DNA of 64,000 nucleotides from Zeugodacus cucurbitae (Eukaryota > Arthropoda > Insecta > Diptera > Tephritidae), in assembly GCF_028554725.1 (NCBI RefSeq), contig NC_071668.1, positions 21,740,501-21,804,500 of the forward strand, in the 5' to 3' direction. Within the stretch, counting starts at the first letter, position 1. Each line of letters begins with the position of its first letter. Below the pieces are notes generated by a model. The model was not told the origin of the DNA. It worked only from the letters and a program-made list of their open reading frames with translations, and made no database searches. Shown one piece after another: positions 12,410 to 23,989 of the stretch. Made by a program: the position numbers and the translations under genes.

Positions 12410-13272
12410 CTTTATATCAGAGAACTGCAATTATTCCCTTTTTTGAGTCATTGGTTGAGTAACACAAAAAGTAGTATTAGTGCATATAAGTCAAAAATCA
12501 TCAAACACAAAGATCCACTAAAACACATTTACGCACAGCACACAAAGCGAGAGCATGAAAAATGAGTAAGTTTCTCTTCATACGTATCGTTGAAGTGCTC
12601 AATTGTCTCATGAGCCAATAATTCAGTCAAGTTAAACAAAAATGAGCCATACCACCAAAATAACACCAATAGTATAGCTAAATAAATAAAGTGATACGAA
12701 TAGGATCAAAGTAAAACTGACGAAGGCTGTGCCGCCGCTAGGCAAAAGTGCCCTGCGGGAAATGACTAACGATGTGTTTTGTTCTTTGATGTCGTGAATT
12801 ACATTTAATGTTTTAAGTTAATTAATGACGGAAAAGTTAATACTTTTAGGTTCTAATATATTTCTTTTAATAGTAATGTATTGAAAATAAATAAAGACGC
12901 ACGAAAATGCATGTTCAATGAAATAATGAAAAATGTAATGTGACAAAGTTTTTACTGGGTATCTTTACTTTCGTGCTCAGCTACGAAGTCACAATTCCAC
13001 TCATGCCGATCAGTGTAGCGAGCTCATTCAAGTTTATTTTCATCGTGACCAATGAACAAGTGAGTAAAATGAAATTTTTAATATACGCTCGTTTGAGTAA
13101 TAAATTGACGGCACATATAAGTGTAGAAATACTATGAGTTTTTTTTGGTTTGGTGGAAATGAGTCTTTGTCATTTTTGATATTTGTATTAGTACTCATTT
13201 ACACCAATTTGTTTGGCTCATGAGTTTGTGCACTAATTTCATTATTACTCAATGCAGATCTCTGCTTTATAT
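12410..13272. mobile_element. Hobo-like hAT non-autonomous element with 8-bp target duplication
   Basis: The element spans 12418-13264 (847 bp). CTTTATAT flanks it at 12410-12417 and 13265-13272, a perfect 8-bp direct repeat fitting the hAT target pattern nTnnnnAn. The left end reads CAGAGAACTGCA, identical to the 12-bp terminal repeat I know for Drosophila hobo; the right end read inward is CAGAGATCTGCA, one mismatch. Subterminal inverted similarity includes GTGCACTAAT-like and GGCTCATGAG words. It encodes no recognisable transposase; the 65-codon frame at 12940-13137 is not hAT-like. It is an internally deleted or MITE-type derivative that would need a transposase in trans. Confidence 0.85.
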
Positions 13273-13376
13273 AGTTCTATGGCTCCGAAGTAGTACAACT
13301 GAGATCGATTTTCCAGAACCCGCTTGTGATCTAAAGGGATTTTCAAAGGAACGCAACAGATCCCGATAGGGACAGC
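13273..13376. other. Spacer between two DNA elements
   Basis: Short unassigned sequence between the hobo-like element and the 5' flank of the next DDE element. Confidence 0.4.
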
Positions 13377-13810
13377 AAACGACGCCATATTTTTTCCCGC
13401 TCTTTTGACATTTTCCTTCAGTAAGGTTTGTCATTTCATCATTGAAAGATATATGTACGATCCAACAACGAGACGAAATTATTAAAATTTACTTTCGAAA
13501 TTCAGAAATGGTCGTCGTAATCGTGTTGGTCTTGGACAATATGGGGTTCCAACCGGACGGCGCCAAAAGCCACACAGCTAATGTAACAATCGATTTATTG
13601 AAAACCAAGTTTGGTGAACGTGTTATCTCACGAAAATTAGGTTCAGCGTCTGGACTTCTGCAAGCGTGCCCGTAGTGGTCATCCAAAAGAAATCGCGTTC
13701 CATACATAATGACATCGAATGTACTTTCACAGGAATAAAGAATTTAATTGATATACCAAACGTTTGTAGGGTTCTTATTGAAAACCTCTTAATGCATATG
13801 TACATACTAC
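13377..13810 (+). pseudogene. Internally deleted DDE (Tc1/mariner-type) transposase
   Basis: From 13442 the plus frame starts with TIQQRDEIIKIYFRNSE, the N-terminal helix-turn-helix type start of an insect DDE transposase often annotated as 'Tc3-like'. After about 15 residues of unrelated sequence it jumps to FQPDGAKSHTANVTIDLLK, the block round the second catalytic Asp (family form FQQDGA-HTA). The DNA-binding linker and first catalytic segment are missing. After 13675 frame is lost, although ICRVLIENL-like tail residues remain in other frames. The upstream TTTCCTTCAGTAAGG and TTGTCATTTCATCATTG are probably the element's own leader. Terminal repeats were not located. Confidence 0.7.
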
Positions 13811-14878
13811 ACCCACTTCAATGAACAAGAATAATTCTTTCTTGATTCAACTTCACTTCTGAGTATGACCCAAATCTATATAAGACTTGGAAATTTGCTT
13901 GTATACTCTTTCACGAATTACCGCAATTATGGGAACGTATACATATAGCTTCTTTTCCTTTCTGTGCTCCTGGTTTCCGTTGCTCGACACTTCGATGTCT
14001 GTGACTCGGTTTCAGTGAGAGACAAAACATTCTTCGATGATATTTCTCAACTTCTTTCTATATTAAAAGACATAACAAATAAGGCGAAAGACATTTCGAT
14101 TTGTTCTATCATCACCCTTAAAAATGATTAATTTATTTGTACATCTCCGGAGAGGCCAGCAATCAGCATAATTTTTTAGTCTTTGACTGATGATAGCTAT
14201 ATCTTTATTACCGACGGTGGTAATAGCGATCTACAGATTCCTAACAGAGAAAATTACATATGCATATATACATATGTCTAAGTCATCTCGAGACTTCTTA
14301 AGTTTAATTGGTCTAACGTATATAGCGAACACTTAGTAGCTTTTTTGAATTCAAAGCCTACCAATTGAGAAGGGTCTTTAGATGGGTCTCAATATAGGTT
14401 CTGTAGCTCGAATTTATGCTAGAGTATTCTGGATTTTTTGATAAAAACTGTGTCCAAATAGAGACTTCATTATTGGAACAACATTTTGAAGATACTTCAA
14501 TATCAAGTTGTTAAAACTTAATTAAAAGTTAAGCCAATTAAAAATTTATCAAATTCGGAAGAAATACCTTTCATAATTAGAAAAAAAGTGAATAAAAAGA
14601 AAAAGAGAGTTAAAGAGAAAGATATATTATGAAGAGACTACAGACCTATGAAATATATCTTGTATTATTCCTGCTGACTGTTATTATCTTTTGAGACAAG
14701 TTGATAGAGATTTTAGATATATTAAAAAGTTTAGAATTATAAGTAATTCTGAGAAACTTCATTTATCTCTTAAAACTTATGTTGTCCTGGACTTTTTCGA
14801 GTTGATTTCATCCGACTCTTCAAAGAAATCCACAAACGAATGTCTGGCAATACAAAGGATCAGGCCTTTTACGACCAG
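13811..14878. other. AT-rich sequence without assignable genes
   Basis: Contains degraded fly-repeat words but no gene. The overlapping frames at 14691-14906 (+) and 14777-14962 (-) have no domain and run into the tandem array. Confidence 0.4.
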
Positions 14879-15535
14879 AGAGGTACAGGGACTGTTTTTA
14901 AATTGAGAAAAAATGTTGTCTGAATTCTTTAATTGTCTGTACTGTTGTAACGTCTTCTTCAAAGAAACCCATTAAAAGAAGTTAGGAAAACTGTACGGTC
15001 AGTCTATTTTGACAATAGTTGTTCAGAGACCGTTTTTGAGTTGAAAACTATTTCCTCTGAATTTCTTAGTGGTCGGTGAATAGATAACGTATAGTGTCTT
15101 CCTCAAACAAACCCATAAAAAGAAGTCAGAATATTTAAGCGGCCAGGTTTTTTTTGACAACAGTTGTCCAAAGATCGTTTTTGGGTTGAAAACTATTTCC
15201 TCTGAATTCCTTATTGGTCTGGAGATAGTTAACTTACAGTGTCTTCTTCAAAGAAACTCATACAAATATTCTGGATATTTAAGCGACCAGGCTCTTTTTG
15301 GCAAGAGAAGAAGAAAAACGGTACCTGTTTTTGAGTTGTTGTTGTTGTTGTAGCGGTTACCCAGGCCTGCCTGAAACGACAAGCCCAGCCTAATTGTCAT
15401 CGAAGTCATCTAACGGTAGGCCCAGACCTTCTAAGACCGTTTTTGAGTCGAATAATATGTCCACCGAATTTGATAATGGTCCGTGAATAGCTCACGAATC
15501 CAGAAAGTGAGTGAGAAGATCTGGGGGTTCAGTCT
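14879..15535. repeat. 145-bp degenerate tandem array
   Basis: GTCTTC(T/C)TCAAA begins at 14952, 15096 and 15241, giving periods of 144 and 145 bp. Each unit also carries a GACCGTTTTTGAGTTGAAAA-like block and a TATTTCCTCTGAATT-like block. A partial first unit starts near 14879. The unit at about 15323 is split by a 99-bp insert, after which the array resumes with GACCGTTTTTGAGTCGA. Confidence 0.8.
15323..15448 (-). mobile_element. Short retroposon-like insert nested in the 145-bp array
   Basis: The insert occupies about 15337-15435 and begins with (GTT)n TAGCGG, which on the minus strand is a CCGCTA(CAA)n 3' tail. The array word ACC(T)GTTTTTGAGT stands on both sides (15323-15336 and 15436-15448), as a 13-bp target duplication of an array unit would. 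Its length matches the tailed insert at 1231-1331, but its body (AATTGTCATCGAAGTCATC) differs. From memory both bodies occur widely in tephritid sequence; not verified. Confidence 0.6.
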
Positions 15536-16591
15536 TTTTTAAAACAGTTGTCTATGGACCACTTTTTAGAGTATTTCAGGCAATTTGGACGGTCGTTCGG
15601 AAATTATTTGAGCTGAAATGTTCTTCCAGACTTTTTTGGACCCAACCATCAAGAATTGTTTTGTGATATTTTGAGAATATCTTGACTAAATGCTACTTTT
15701 AAGTAATACAGTAGTCCAACTTAATATAAAACCGCTCAAATTTTACATAACTAATAACGGTAGACTACATTTCGTTGACTTCATTGCTTTTCGCTATATT
15801 GTAGTACACACTTTACATGTCTATGTAATTGTGGCAATGTCTTCAAGTGAGTTTTTTCTACGACAAAAAAATATCGTTTTTGTCTGGCATTTTATTGCTG
15901 TTCAAATACAGTAATATTATTACCACGCTTACAATATATGTATATATTTTTTGAACACAGCGGGCCACTACTCTGACACCCTCCCTTTCATATATACATA
16001 TATACACATGACTGTAACATGTGGCATTCACACGTGTGTAGTTGCATGATATGCCAGATCTTAACTTGATTATATAAATTTTCAACATTTGCTACCCCCC
16101 GCCACCTGTGCCACAACTCCAAGTCGAATAATTGTCGCGACCGTTTTCAACAACACAAAACACACGGGTACTCGATTTCATAGAAGGAAAATGAAACGGA
16201 AATTATGGCGAATTGGAATATTGGCGCTACCACCCACAAGCATGATGTGGCTCCGTTACAATGCTTACAATACCCACAAACACATGTGTGGCATTTGGGG
16301 CGCAGGCGAAAAATTTATTATTTTTCTGCTTCTATACAACTTTTTGCAGTTGCTTCAATTCTTCAATTCTTCCTTTTTTCTAGTTTAAGCAACAAGAAAG
16401 CTACATGTGCGTTTCTATATACAGTCTCATAGAGGACTGTGGGTGTGTGTGTGTGTAGAAAAGTGGATTGTGAAACAGCGGTTTCATTTTACAAAGCTCA
16501 CAAGCGGTGAACGCCCCCCGTCGACGACAATAACTGTCGTATGTACGTTGCCAATAGCGCCCAATACTACAGTCAATACTCATACACATAA

Positions 16592-16622
<31 letters not shown>

Positions 16623-17400
16623 TCTATAGAAAAATATATATGTAGTCTACCACGTAGGGGGCGTACGCGTCACATATCATTCATAATTCAACGAATTTAA
16701 CGTCGAAATAATGCAATTACCCATTTTTGTCGTATTGTATTTCGTGCTCTTGAGTGGACACATACGAGTACATACAAAAATACACCATTCTTGCTATGTG
16801 TGCCTCCTCGTGGAGGGCAATTGTGACCCACATTGATATACATATGTACATATATATGTGAAATCAGGCAGGAAATTGAAATTATTGCCCCGCATATGTG
16901 TCGGGGGAGTAGAGTCGGTATGCCACAACTTTTAAGAAAATGACGAAGCAATTGAATTCATATGGCAACCGAGAGTTCAATTGCTCGAATAAAATTGTGG
17001 GATATAGTAGATACACACCCACATATGTATGTATTTGAATCCATTTTTTATGATTTTTTGTAATATTTCGCAAGTTTTTGTTGCAAAAATCTGTGAGTTC
17101 TGCGCTGCCTTAAGTGTTTGGAAAGAGATTGAGACTATGTTCTATATAAGATTCGGGTATACTCTCTCGGATGTTACGTATAAACCATCAAACGATTGTA
17201 ATCACACTACTAAGCTTTCCAGTAGTAATTCTCTAAAGTCGAGCAGTGTCTTTCATAAGATATGACGATTCCTTCATTCTCGCAACATGTTCTCTTTTCA
17301 ACTAACAGTTACTACTAAGACCTACAAGAAGTTTGAATAAATATACAGTTATAAATACAAAAATTTATCAAGATTTTAGAATGTATATCTTCTTTTTTAT
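15536..17400. repeat. Microsatellite-rich island with (TA)n
   Basis: Holds (GT)n at 16441-16457, (TA)n at about 16596-16624, repeated CATATATGTA words and a GC-richer stretch at 16085-16300. Several open frames on both strands (for example 16089-16388 and 16407-16700) overlap each other and the runs; none shows a domain. No gene is supported. Confidence 0.5.
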
Positions 17401-17409
17401 TGGCGTAGA

Positions 17410-17745
17410 CATCGCTTATGGGGTTATATCCGAGTTAACAACAATTGGTGATACCAAGTCGAGCCAGGTCCTTCTCCTACTGGTCTTTCAAACAGAGTGG
17501 AGGTCTCCCTCTTCCTCGGCTTCCACCAGTGCGTGCTGCATTGAACACTTTCAAAGTGAGAAGTATTTTCGTTCATTCGGACAACAACGTGACCTAGCTT
17601 TGGGGATGGGGTTATGTGTAAAAATTCACGTGAGGAAAGTTCCTGACTGTCATTCACTTGAAAGTGCCAGGAACGATTCTTTTGCATATGGCTCAAGCAG
17701 CTCACGACTTCCGGTCTTAGAATAAGTATCCTCTGGGTAACCAAC
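17410..17745 (-). pseudogene. Decayed non-LTR retrotransposon C-terminal tail
   Basis: On the minus strand the frame reads KLGHVVVRMNENTSHFE, corresponding to WLGHVVRMDENTPALMF in the copy at 52,049-52,462. It then passes through a frame change into PPLCLKDQ-EKDLARLGITN, matching PPLRWRDQVESDLVTLGITN of that copy. It is broken by at least one shift and stops. The GC-rich fossil at 17,800-18,190 lies immediately upstream in coding sense. Confidence 0.65.
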
Positions 17746-17799
17746 AGACATCTGTTTTGTCACAATGAAAATAAAACGATATATGATTGTCTTCCTATA

Positions 17800-18192
17800 T
17801 AGGTCTGACCGGAGACTTAATTTTGGTACCACGGGGAGTAGGAGCCCTTGGAGTTCACTCCAACCTACTCGTCCGGACTGGCCCCTCGGGCAGTATCGTG
17901 GTGGTTGTGGTTTAATACCCGAATGCGGGGAGAGTGATCCTTGTCACTCAATGTGGAGTTGCATTGCAACCGGGTGGCGGACCCAAAGTACGGCAGAGGT
18001 TCTAGATAGGCCTCGAACTTCACCAAGGTGGTTAGTGTGTCCATTCCACACGCCAATTGGTACCGAATAATGCTTTGCATGTTCGGGGCGCTGATCATCG
18101 CATTGATTTGATCCGCTGCGTTTTTTAGCACCGTGAGGTAAGGCCGTCGTCGGCCGGTACCCACGTTAATCCCACCGGACGTTGTCCTCACA
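17800..18192 (-). repeat. GC-rich fossil repeat, probable retroelement piece
   Basis: The base composition jumps to roughly half G+C against an AT-rich background, over a sharply bounded 390 bp. The minus strand is open for 108 codons at 17865-18191 but shows no domain I recognise, and nothing indicates host coding. From memory the words GGTATTAAACCACAACCACC and the block ending near the CCGTGG at about 17830 belong to a repeat abundant in tephritid genomes, perhaps the 3' region of a non-LTR element. Confidence 0.45.
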
Positions 18193-20328
18193 TTTAAGAA
18201 GCTGTTAAAAATTAAGATATCTTAACATGGCTAGTAAAATTTGGTACTCTGAGAAAGTTGACGTCACATATAGTCGAAGTTGATACATTGCCACGCCCAA
18301 AAAGTGGTGTCTGGCGAAGAAACCTAAGATATCAACCACTAACCAATGAATCACTATCCAAAGTCATTGTAAAACTCATTTTTAGAAAGGGGGCCACAGA
18401 AATAAGGTGCATAACTGATCAAATTGCTTTTGAAATTTAGACTTGCATCCAGCCTCTAATAGTCTCTAAGCACATATCTCACTAAATCTATATCTATTGA
18501 GCTTGTTAGGAGCATTGTATGATCGAACCGCATTCTATACAACATTCCTTAGGGTGAAAATCTGAAATGAGCCACGCCCACTTTTTATATAACACTTAAA
18601 TTTGAGACTATTAACCGTGTAATAATTGTCTCAATAATAACGGTAAAAAGTACTCGAACAATTTGAAGCAATTTTGATCGCTTTGCTCTCTTGGAGCATA
18701 GTCGAATTCGGAAGAAAACTATATATGACATTAATTCTAAAGTTCATTCAAGTTACAGAAATGAATCTTAGCAACTAAAACTTTAATCAATTTTAACTCA
18801 AACTAACTCAAAACTCTCCATTAAAATTTCCAAAATCGCTCATAACCTTATCCAAACACCGATTCAGAGATTATCCAGTAAATATCGGCCAAATTGAAAG
18901 ATATTGAAATCAAGCGGACATCAGAACTTTGTGTTTCAAATACCCAAAATGTGTTCTGACCTTCCTTTGCCCCATATGCCAGATAAGCTGATCTCAGTAC
19001 TATCAATATGAAGGTTGCTATGAAGACATCTTAATAATTTTAATGAAAATGTTTAGCTCATGCTATGAGAAAATATATATTGAGGGTCTCCAAATTAAGA
19101 TTAAATTATCTGAACCACTTTTAGAAAAATATTTAAATCGAAAAGGCTCATGTTCCAACATACTTTGTATTAGTCGGGGATTCAGTGAAAACAAACTCTG
19201 TTTTTTATGTAATCCAAGTTCAAAAGGATACACGATAACTTGCCCCTGGTGCACGCCCATATCTGCTACATAGACTCCCTAGTATTGAATACAGAGTCTC
19301 CTGTAGAAACATTATTTGTTTGTCTACTTCCTTTGCTGAGGACTTACTGCTCTTGAAAGAGGCTTCCTATTATAGTTCCTTATACTCCCATCAATTTGAT
19401 TCCGTTCGTTTTCAAAATTTTTTGAGATTTCCTGCGGTTTCTGGGAAGAGTTGTGAACAAGTAATATACTCGTCTTGGTTGCAAAGACTTCATACATGAT
19501 ATCCGCCAGCTGGTTTATAATTTCAGCCATGCAGGAAACCTTTTACAGCTACTTGATAATTACTCTCTTCTACCCTTTTACTAGAAAATCTATATTTCAA
19601 TAGATTTTCCAATTAAAATGCATATAAGAGTAACTCAAGAGAGTCAGAACTCCTTTCCAATTGCTAATATTGACATCTCTTATATATATTTTACAGTTGT
19701 ATTTACTTCTTCAAATGAAAATTCCAGTGAATTGACTATATTTTAATTTTTTTTTTTGGCATTGGTAGAAAAAAAACTTTTAAAGCAAGAAGGCACCGTT
19801 ATGCGAGCAGACAACAAAAGCTACTATGTAAGCATCTTAGCCGAGTATTTGAATTTACTGTTGGCCAACAGGAGTATATAAATACTTGCACATACCTACA
19901 TAAGGCAAATAATACTTTGCGAAAGTGAAAAGTAGAAATCGAAAAGTCTGAAAAGTTAAGACAAGCAAAGAAATAGAGATTTATGCACGGAGTCGAAGAA
20001 TAAAAAACCAACAAACCAAATGAATATGAAACATTATAATGTAGTGGTGGCGGCTGAAAGCATTTCAAAGGATTCAGTTTTAGTGTCAGTGCTTCTGAAC
20101 CAACAAAGAAGCTAAAATAGAAAAGAAAGCATGTAAATATAAAGCAAAGAGTTGAGGTTATAGTGATTTTTAGAGGCAGCTAGTTGTTGAGGCATGCGAA
20201 CAGCTGGGACAGTGAAGATATATATGAAGATTAACGAACATAGCGGCAAAGAACGAAGTTTCCAAGGTGGGTAGACCCTTTCAGAATGAAAAATAGTTGA
20301 AGACATCCAACAAGTAGTGTTGAAAAAG
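18193..20328. other. AT-rich sequence without assignable genes
   Basis: Scattered CCACGCCC-type fly repeat words occur at 18,290 and 18,570. Short frames at 19043-19273, 19063-19260 and 19324-19530 show no recognisable domain. The last, 68 codons on the minus strand, has balanced amino acid composition but no other support. Confidence 0.4.
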
Positions 20329-20668
20329 CTTGAAGACACTTCTAATAACATGTCTTATCGTTCTTTAAGACTAATGCACTAAATATTTTAGTATAGCAGT
20401 AATAGTAATTAGCAAATAATTATGGTTCTTTAAACTTGAAGATACTTCTAATAACATGTCTTATGGTTCTTTAGGACTAACGGACTAACTATTTTAGTGT
20501 AATTAGCAAATAATTATGGTTTTTTAAGCTTGAAGACACTTCTAATAATGTCTTATAATTCTTTAGGACTAATCGACTAACTATTTTAGTATAATTAATA
20601 CATAATTATGGTTCTTTAAGCTTGAAGACACTTCTAATAACATGTCTTATCGTTCTTTAGGACTTATA
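20329..20668. repeat. Tandem array of about 97 bp, 3.4 copies
   Basis: The block CTTGAAGACACTTCTAATAA starts at 20329, 20435 (variant), 20529 and 20621, giving periods of 106, 94 and 92. Each unit continues with ATGTCTTAT, TTCTTTAGGACTAA, CTATTTTAGT and AATAATTATGGTT. Divergence between units is low, so expansion was fairly recent. Confidence 0.85.
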
Positions 20669-21600
20669 GCATAATGCAGCATGTGCTCCCACCCTTCTAA
20701 TGAACATACGCACCACTAAAAACCACATAAAAGCAGAAAATCGAAGCAGAAGCCAGCAATTGCTGTGCAGCTGCGAAGCGGAGAATCTACAGCAAAGCCA
20801 AATCGCAAAAATAATTGGTAAATTTGTGTTGCAAGCGTTTCTTCTCCATGAAATATTTCCAAATGTGTGCGTGTTCGCCCAAATATATATGTATGTGTTT
20901 GCACACATATCAGTCGATACAGGCAGCAGCCAGCCGAAAATTGTAAATATTTGCAATTTTATAAGCAACAACAACAACAAACACACACATGATATATACA
21001 TATATCGCTGAGGCATGCGCTTACATCCGTTGCGTCCAAAGTTCATGCAGCGCACGCATTGAATTGCATTCGTGCAACGTGCAACGCAACGACTGGTGAC
21101 TGGCGACACTCGCGCTGCAGGCGCTTTTTGTTGGAACTTCGTGCCGCACAGCCACTCGGTAGCGCTGTAGTTATTTGCTGATGTTGCTGCTTTTGATGCT
21201 TTGTCGCTTCGTTGCTTTTGAAACTTTTGCGGCATGCAAAAACGAAAGCGTGCAACATGCAGCATTACCCAGTCAAGCGATTTTCGGTACGGGTGCTGGC
21301 GCGCGTTGCTGCGCTGCTGCCGGTGTGCGCGACACATCATTTATCACTGTCGCCTGTGAAGTGCGGCGAATTTAAGTTACATCAGTGCATAGCCAACGGA
21401 AATACACTGCAAAAGTGTTGCGAAAAGTGACACAACACACAACATGCAACAACAACAACAACAGCGCTACGCAAAATTCCTAGAAAACTGCGAAAAAGAA
21501 AAGAAGTTGTTTGGAAAAAGTGCATGGAGTAACTGCACACAACTTGAGTTTTGCATTTAAAGTTTTACGAACGCAATGTTGCATATAACGAAATTATAAA
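20669..21600. other. GC-richer unique island, possible regulatory or 5' leader sequence
   Basis: Composition and low repeat content distinguish this from its surroundings. It holds (CAA)n, GTGCAACGTGCAACGCAACG words and, at 21361-21440, an initiator-like CATCAGTG followed by purine-rich GTTGCGAAAAGTGACACAAC and (CAA)n, the kind of sequence typical of fly 5' leaders on the plus strand. Minus-strand frames up to 227 codons are open here but translate microsatellites (poly-Leu) and cysteine-rich nonsense, so they are not accepted as genes. Confidence 0.3.
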
Positions 21601-22080
21601 CAAATACATATGCCGAGGGAATATATACCCGATATACCCAGCAAAATTCGTTCGCCTCGGTTTGTTCACACGTTCTTAGCTCACCGCTCAGTTATAGCTC
21701 TAGTCTTCTATATTATACGTAGTCTTCTTTATTCTTTGATTTAAGCCCGATCCTATATATGTACACCCCTTTCGGAAAGACCTAATGCATTATTTAAAAG
21801 CCTTTAGAATTTCAATATGTTAAAATAATTTAGTATACAAAGACATATTCCCGCTGTTATTCAAATGATAATACGCTCTCCATCTCCAAATAGTCTCAGT
21901 TGGTATCAAAATCCACGCTATATTTTAGCTATAGTACCTCTATCAAACAGTAATGAAACCTCTGAAACCAATTTCTTCGTTCATCTTAATGTAGAAAGCT
22001 ATATATAGTCGTGTTATTGAATCGTTAATGTATTCTGGACATGTAACTAGTCTCTAATTGATATAGGAACCCATGTATGA
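21601..22080. other. Unassigned AT-rich sequence
   Basis: Degraded fly-repeat words such as ATATACCCGATATACCC near 21,626; no gene seen. Confidence 0.4.
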
Positions 22081-22140
22081 GGTGTGTTCAAAAAATAACG
22101 GGAATTTTTCCAAAAGCCAAATTGCCTAAATTTTTTTATT
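22079..22140 (+). mobile_element. Solitary mariner-type terminal end
   Basis: GAGGTGTGTTCAAAAAATAA at 22080-22099, followed by CGGGAATTTTT, has the form of a mariner-family terminal inverted repeat and is preceded by TA two bases upstream. No opposite end (TTTTTTGAACACACC) and no transposase were found nearby. This is a broken fragment. Confidence 0.5.
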
Positions 22141-22489
22141 TTGATAATGATATTCATGCCTCATACTTTGGCTCTAGCAGCCATTAAGGTTAGGCAACAG
22201 CATTAATGTAGATGAATGAAAATACATATTTTAAAGTTACCGTTATGTTTTTATTGATAGCTCGAAAATGCACTTCCAACTAAGGAGAAATACTCTGAAA
22301 CCAATATTAAAATTCTAACAATTCTCATTTCATACCTTCTGAACTACATCCCATATATGATTTGAAAACTTCCGATTTGAACTGCTTAGCTTTTGAGGCT
22401 TTGGGCACATCTTTCTATAAATTAAAACACATTATTTGACTTTTTTGACAATATTGGTTTCAAAAACTGTTGGATTTGAATTATGAGAT

Positions 22490-23195
22490 CTACAAACAAA
22501 TTATTTTACTAAGTGATCCTTCGAAGAAACTCTACCAACTAGATAGAATTCGAAGCCAAGCTGTATGGAATCCACGATCTCAAACTATTCCTTCCGAGTC
22601 CTGTATGATGAGACCTTTAATTTTGAGACCTTTAATACTAAGGGCCCATATATTGAGCAATCCAATGACAGACAAATTATTTTACTAAGAGATCCTTCGA
22701 AGAAACACTACCAACCAGATAGAATTCGAAGCCAAGCTGTATGGAATACACGATCTCAAATTATTCCTTCCGAGTCCTGTATGATGAAACCTTTGATTTT
22801 GAAATCTTTAATCCTTAGGGCCATATATTGAGCAATCCAATTAAATGGTCCTTCGAAGAAATACTACCATCTAGATAAGAGGTAGTTCACGATTTCATGC
22901 TATTCTTCTTCTGCTGACCTGTATGGTCTTATGTGTAGTTTCCAAACTTCTCCTTAGAAATATTTTGATCTTATTGGTTTTGCTAATTATAAAATTTACA
23001 CTATGAGACCTTCACACCTATTAGCTCATAATCTCATTTACCAATCCAAAGACCGACAATTTCTTTTATTAAGTGATCCTTCGAAGAAACACTAGCATCT
23101 AAATAAAAGGTATTTCAAGCTACGCTATATGATATCCACTATCTTATACTATTTCTTAACTCTTCCTCTCTCTCTACTGAAATGGTCTTTTAAGT
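22490..23195. repeat. Tandem array of about 155-230 bp, four copies
   Basis: GATCCTTCGAAGAAAC or a one-base variant occurs at 22515, 22691, 22847 and 23075. The first two units (176 bp) are nearly identical through AGAATTCGAAGCCAAGCTGT, TTCCTTCCGAGTCCTGTATG and GGGCC-ATATATTGAGCAATCC. Units three and four are increasingly decayed. The open frames at 22470-22831 reflect this duplication, not a gene. Confidence 0.85.
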
Positions 23196-23989
23196 AATTC
23201 CTGTACTTGAATTGAAGTCTTTTAACTCTACTGGTATCGAGAACTGCTGAGTTTGATCTATCTAGACTAGACACAGATTTTTGTAATCGAAAATTTGCTG
23301 CTGTTTCATGCTTTCTATGACTTATAAAGATTTTTAAATAGTGCCCAAGCTCTTTACTTCGAATTGATTGATGATTTCATTTTACAGGTTTTGAGAAGGT
23401 GATAAATTTGTGGATATGAATCTTTCGACTCCAAATTTTGAATCTTTTCAAGATTTAAAGATATTTTAATTTCTATGCATACTTTCAGAACGAAAATATA
23501 TCTGAAATATTGTCTTGAGACAGTTCATTTAGTTCTGTGAAGACTACAATATCAAAATACACCCAGTTGCTTTTGTATTTAACTCACATTCTTAAAAGAT
23601 TGCAAAAAATGACATAACCTTAAATTCCAGACACCTAAAGGTAGTGATTTTTGAGCAATTTGGCTAAATTCAGTAAAACTGGTATATTTACTAAAAGTTA
23701 TCGAGTTAAAGGTCCAGTACCATAGTACTCCTAGAGACCTTACCAGTATTAGAAGTTTCGTATAGCTATTTTTAAGAACCAAAGGAGCGGAAGGGTTAGA
23801 AAAAATTTTTTTTGCTTTACAATCGAGGGGTGTCATTTTTATATCTTCATGAGCCGAAAAGATCGGTCAAATCTGAGTAAGTTTTCGTGTTACAAGAATT
23901 TAACGCTCGAAAACTATCGCAATAAAACCAAATAACTAAAACTTTAACAAATTTGATTATTGAGGCAAATGTAGAAACCAGACCCACTG
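23196..23989. other. Unassigned AT-rich sequence
   Basis: No domain in the 85-codon minus frame at 23579-23836; no element ends seen. Confidence 0.4.

Noticed and set aside
14879..15535. CRISPR-like array
   Set aside because: Eukaryotic DNA; the units are contiguous degenerate tandem repeats without conserved short repeats separated by unique spacers.
20657..21340. 227-codon open frame on the minus strand
   Set aside because: Longest frame of the window, but it translates (TTG)n into poly-Leu and (ATAT)n into Tyr-Ile runs, has erratic Cys content, and shows no domain or codon preference.
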